Below are positions 60,290 to 64,000 of a DNA stretch of 64,000 nt, piece after piece. The DNA comes from Xanthostigma xanthostigma (lineage: Eukaryota > Arthropoda > Insecta > Raphidioptera > Raphidiidae): positions 23,144,001 through 23,208,000 of the forward strand of contig OY754469.1 of the NCBI GenBank assembly GCA_963575645.1, in the 5' to 3' direction. The stretch's first letter is position 1. Every line of letters starts with the position of its first letter. The notes beneath the pieces are model-generated. The model did not search any database. It was not told where the DNA came from and saw only the letters and a list, made by a program, of their open reading frames with translations. A program made the translations under genes and the position numbers.

Positions 60290-60398
60290 ATAATTATTAA
60301 TCATGGGAATGCGGACTATAAAAAATTTGTGACGAAACGTTAGCAATAAAGGAAAGAATTATATACCTATAGTCCGCATTCCCATGATTAATAATTAT
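60290..60398. mobile_element. Perfect 31-bp-arm hairpin with CGAAACGTT loop
   Basis: Arms 60290-60320 and 60368-60398 are perfect inverted copies (ATAATTATTAATCATGGGAA on). The 47-base loop has GACGAAACGTTAGCAATAAA, closely matching the loop of 21038-21207 (GTCGAAACGTTGACCAATAAA in its copy, one base longer). Arms are unrelated between the two. Confidence 0.6.
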
Positions 60399-62879
60399 AC
60401 TTTACAATGTTGCGTATAATTCTTGATGAAGATTACGTTATTATACACTTGCTAAATTTATTTCAGATGAAATGGGGTAGCACAAGCAGTGTTCGCAGTT
60501 TCTAATCTTTATTGTAAATAAATCATATTTTATAAAAGGTGATTGTTTTTTTTATGGGTCACTAGTTTTCATTAGAGAGTCCTCCACATTATAACCCATA
60601 ATTAACTGAATTATTCATTCATACTTAAGCTACAGTGTTGCGCCATAACAAGCTTTGACTACGCCAATTTTGAAGTTTCAAACTTGTACCGCTTTGATCT
60701 GGGAGTGGGTGACAGACAGACTAACACCGGAGTAGCCACCATTGCCCATTTTCCAATTTTGGTACAGAACACTGAAAATACCGGTTTCAGCATTTCTAAA
60801 TTTCAAGACGATTTCTAAAAATTTCATTAACTTAGATATTTCATTAGTAAAGTGTAAATATACTTGAATAAATGGCTTAATAAAAAGAGAGCGATCGTAA
60901 GAATTCATAATGTAATAAATATGTAATATATGGTAAATTTCATTGTTATGGTTTATTTTTATGTTGGCTGCACATGTACATTGAAGTGGAGTGCGCGGTG
61001 GTGGTATCACTTAAGCCTTGTTGATTGTCCGTAAGTGAAAGAATAACATGAAAAGCGGAACTGTAGCATCATCTACATAACACTCGGCTTTGGTCAACGT
61101 GTTAATTATCTTCTGGCATCGTTAACGCATTTCTAAAAAAAACTGTTTTATTTTGTTGTCATTGTTATTTAATGTTGCTCAAGGAAACAATGACTCACTG
61201 AAGTTCCGTGGGAATTTCAAATTTGATCTTTCGTCGAAAAAAAAATCATTACTGCGGAGTAACTTTCGTTAGCTTTCGGTGACCGTTTTTCTTTGTGTTG
61301 AATTAAAATGAATTTTCACTGGGTTGCAGAAGCTTTCCAATACATACATGAATTAAAAATTCATTTCCGAAAATAATTAGTTACTTTCTGAAACATAGAC
61401 AATAAATCTTTGAAAATGATATACTATTATTTAAATTGTACACAAGAAGTGAAGGTAGATAATAAAATAAATGCAGATGAATATTGTTTGGTCCAATTTA
61501 CAAGGAAGTAATTCTCACTGAAAGGCGGTCTTCATTTTAATATTAAATTACATCCGAAATATGCAGGCTGTATCAGAAAGTTTTAGGAATCTATGCATTC
61601 ACAAAAATCAACAGCACGGTCATTTGTTCGTTTGGACGCGAAACACAAAAACTATAACATAAATTAAAAATTTATTATACATATATTATTCACAACGTAA
61701 TATATGCGGCACAGTTTTTATGTGCGAGACGGGTAGGTTTTACTTTGTTTCGTTGCTTTTTCGCCCCATTCACCGAACCGTATTATAATGACGCCTCACT
61801 CCTACAGTTTGGATATTTTACTATATGTAAGTAACAAATACTTAGTAAAAGTATAAAATATATAAAACTGACAAATTCAAATTATAGAAATTTATAAATA
61901 TTGTCATTGCGTTCTTAAATTGATTATGGTGTGAAAATTGAGCTTTTTTCCGAAACGGAAATTTAAACTAAATTTTTAGACTGTATTCGACAAAAAAAAT
62001 GCTGTATATATTTAACAGAATAGAATTAGTATTGTATTAATGCTGTATTTTGTAATAAAATAATCATTATTATATTTATATATTTTGTTGGGTTCTCAAG
62101 AAATAAATTATCGAACAATTATTATAATTTTTAAAAATATTTTTCATTTGAATTTTGATTGACTATAATATGTATAAGAATTCCATGCATGAACACAACA
62201 CAATAAAAAATATTTGGCAGCTGATTTCTATTATATAATAGAAACCTTTAAAACAAAAAAATCTTTCTTCGGACATTGACCGATAAGGTTTTTGATCAGT
62301 ACTAATTAACAAAATGGTTTTGATGTTTAGCGCTAAAATGTTCATTTGTTTATCGAGTTGAATTATTAAAATTAACAATTAACAATGACGTTATTCTTTT
62401 TCAATATCATTGTACTTCTAAACAATTGGCATTTAAACAGAACTAATTTGTCAAAGATTCGTCAAGTGTGGAAATTGCACGTCAATTACTTTATTTAAAT
62501 TTAGAGTAAGAATCTAAATTGTTTTAAATTATAGGTGGAATACCTTCTATTTATTATACGAAACAAAAGCAACTGCATCTTTTTTTAAACGAATTTCATT
62601 GGCTATTTTTAAGGTAGAATGTAATTAAACAAAAATGTTCAAGTCGATTAAAATTTTTATTTTTTTAAATACTTTCAGTGAATTTTTCTAGACAATTAAG
62701 CCATTGATAATTTAAGACTACACGGTTGGTGGTGCTCACTAAATTAAGAAAGAAAAATTAGGGGGACACAAAGTTCACACACCTATTTTGTCGAAGTAGA
62801 GGACATTTTCTATTTATATAATCCGTGAACAGCACATGTCCGCAATGACGCAAATCTCTCAAATTACAGTGAAATGAAA

Positions 62880-63180
62880 ATCGCCTCTAATTTTTACAAA
62901 TTTTAAATTATTTGTCTCCGAATACAAAAAAACATATTTTTGGAAAAAGTCGGTTTGTCTGGTAATCTGTGAACATGATACAGATCAAACAGATGAGGCG
63001 ATAGAAGCGAAAATTTGGGAGGATGTTTTAATGCAAAAATGAAGAACCTTATTGTTTTCGGGGGAAATCGGCGCTTGCATAGAAGAGAATAACGGTGTTT
63101 TTTATATAATAATTGTATACTTTTCATAACGGTTTATTATTCTACTTATTTTTACAAGAAAGTTTTGTCTAGACTTTGGT
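62880..63180 (+). repeat. Dispersed repeat R1, copy 3
   Basis: Same family as 52920-53300. It keeps CTCCGAATACAAAAAAACAT, GTGAACATGATACAGATCAA, GGGAGGATGTTT and TTTTTACAAGAAAGTTTTGT. Confidence 0.55.
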
Positions 63181-64000
63181 AATATTTTGAAAATAAAAAA
63201 AATCAGCTGTGCTTTTTTATGTCGATCTGTTGACTAGGTAGTTGTCTGGTTAATTTTTACATGACGTGAAACATATAACATAGATAACGAGGCAAACGAA
63301 TAGCAAATATCACAATATTTAATATTAGCCAGTACCCTTTTATTCCCTTTTTCAATATTTTTATCCATCGCCCAATTGGCTAGATTTATTTTAATATCTT
63401 ACTCTAAAAATGTTTCAGATATTTAACTAAAAACAATATCATTGCAAATATTTTTAACAAAAAAAAAAAAAAAAATAACACTATCGCCACTTACTTTAGT
63501 GTGTATCTACCTATATCGATTTAAGATTTGAAAAAAAAATTTTTCAAATTTCTTATACAAATTTTATTTTCACAGGATTTATTTCTTTTTATAATGATGG
63601 TACTGGTTATAATGTATCAACTAACCATCATAATTAACATGCTGACCTATTTATTTTTGTTTTTCAGAATAAAATACATTTTATATTTATGTAAGAAATC
63701 TAGGAAAAAGTTTTGTCTGGTTGACACACAATATAATAATTTTAATTCCGGTATATTGTGGAGACAAATATGCGTAATACAGAGAAATATATAAAAACAT
63801 TTATTTATAATGATAAAATAATGGCAATTTGTACGTACAACGACCCATAATGCTTTTGTTTCATTCAAGAGGAACTTACGACTGAAATAAACAAATAAAT
63901 GAGGCTATTTCTTAAGGCCTGAAAATAATAAACCGACTTCTCAAAATATGTTTTAATCTGGGTTAAAAGGAAAACCTTGAAGTATTTTCCTAAAAAAAAA

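Larger units (their letters stand above)
58773..64000. other. Region upstream of the predicted promoter
   Basis: About 5.2 kb. It holds a decayed repeat (59830-60010), a 31-bp-arm hairpin (60290-60398), repeat R1 copy 3 (62880-63180) and a poly(A) run at 63457-63475. In 58773-59829, 60399-62879 and 63181-64000 I see no gene; open frames up to 110 codons (61010-60678) are AT-rich or unrecognisable and have no splice context. Confidence 0.45.

Noticed and set aside
60678-61010. Minus-strand frame of 110 codons
   Set aside because: No motif, no splice sites and AT-driven composition. The surrounding lines look like a decayed repeat.

Overview
The window is AT-rich animal DNA, most likely from an insect. 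The evidence is GT–AG introns many kilobases long, a TATA/initiator core promoter, insect-type DNA transposon relics (hAT, Tigger/pogo, TTAA-flanked and TA-flanked palindromic MITEs) and a decayed jockey/R1-type LINE. No bacterial gene, rRNA gene, intact tRNA gene or CRISPR array is visible. Species and order cannot be fixed from the sequence.

One gene appears to occupy almost the whole window on the minus strand, about 58 kb from a predicted promoter near 58,740 down to a stop codon at 646. Its parts, in transcript order, are: a noncoding first exon (58739-58523); an exon with start codon and signal peptide (47788-47637); a constant exon ending in LFPGLSQ (24996-24910); then a choice of 3' parts. 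Three alternative last exons (A 15662-15309, B 15157-14054, C 12169-11717) open with clearly related sequence, the pattern x(I/V)D....E(I/L)(I/V).Y followed by an I-rich helix and GG, and each ends in its own stop codon. They look like products of tandem exon duplication that later diverged. A fourth route uses exon D (10027-9737) and exon E (861-646), which read together as ...FLFDIIR + STADRAARAVGTAYRLVAG... All coding exon boundaries are phase 0, so the constant part can join any of the four 3' parts. The predicted products (189, 439, 222 and 240 residues) are secreted precursors. Basic, furin-type sites lie in the constant exon and in variants B, C and D. I do not recognise the family and propose no function.

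The rest is intron and flank, mostly AT-rich sequence holding mobile-element relics. The best supported, by perfect target-site duplications, are three hAT-type nonautonomous elements (36885-37163, 43333-44212, 55330-55614), a Tigger/pogo MITE (16956-17366), a TA-flanked palindrome (23188-23750) and two copies of a TTAA-flanked palindrome (43481-43900 and 57079-57486). One copy of the TTAA element sits inside a hAT element that itself sits inside an older hAT-like element, a three-level nest at 42929-44877. Several compact hairpins (21038-21207, 24309-24383, 28252-28440, 60290-60398) and short dispersed repeat families explain much of the remaining structure. Boundaries of the gene model rest on splice sites, phase and protein-like composition only; no transcript or homology search was available.
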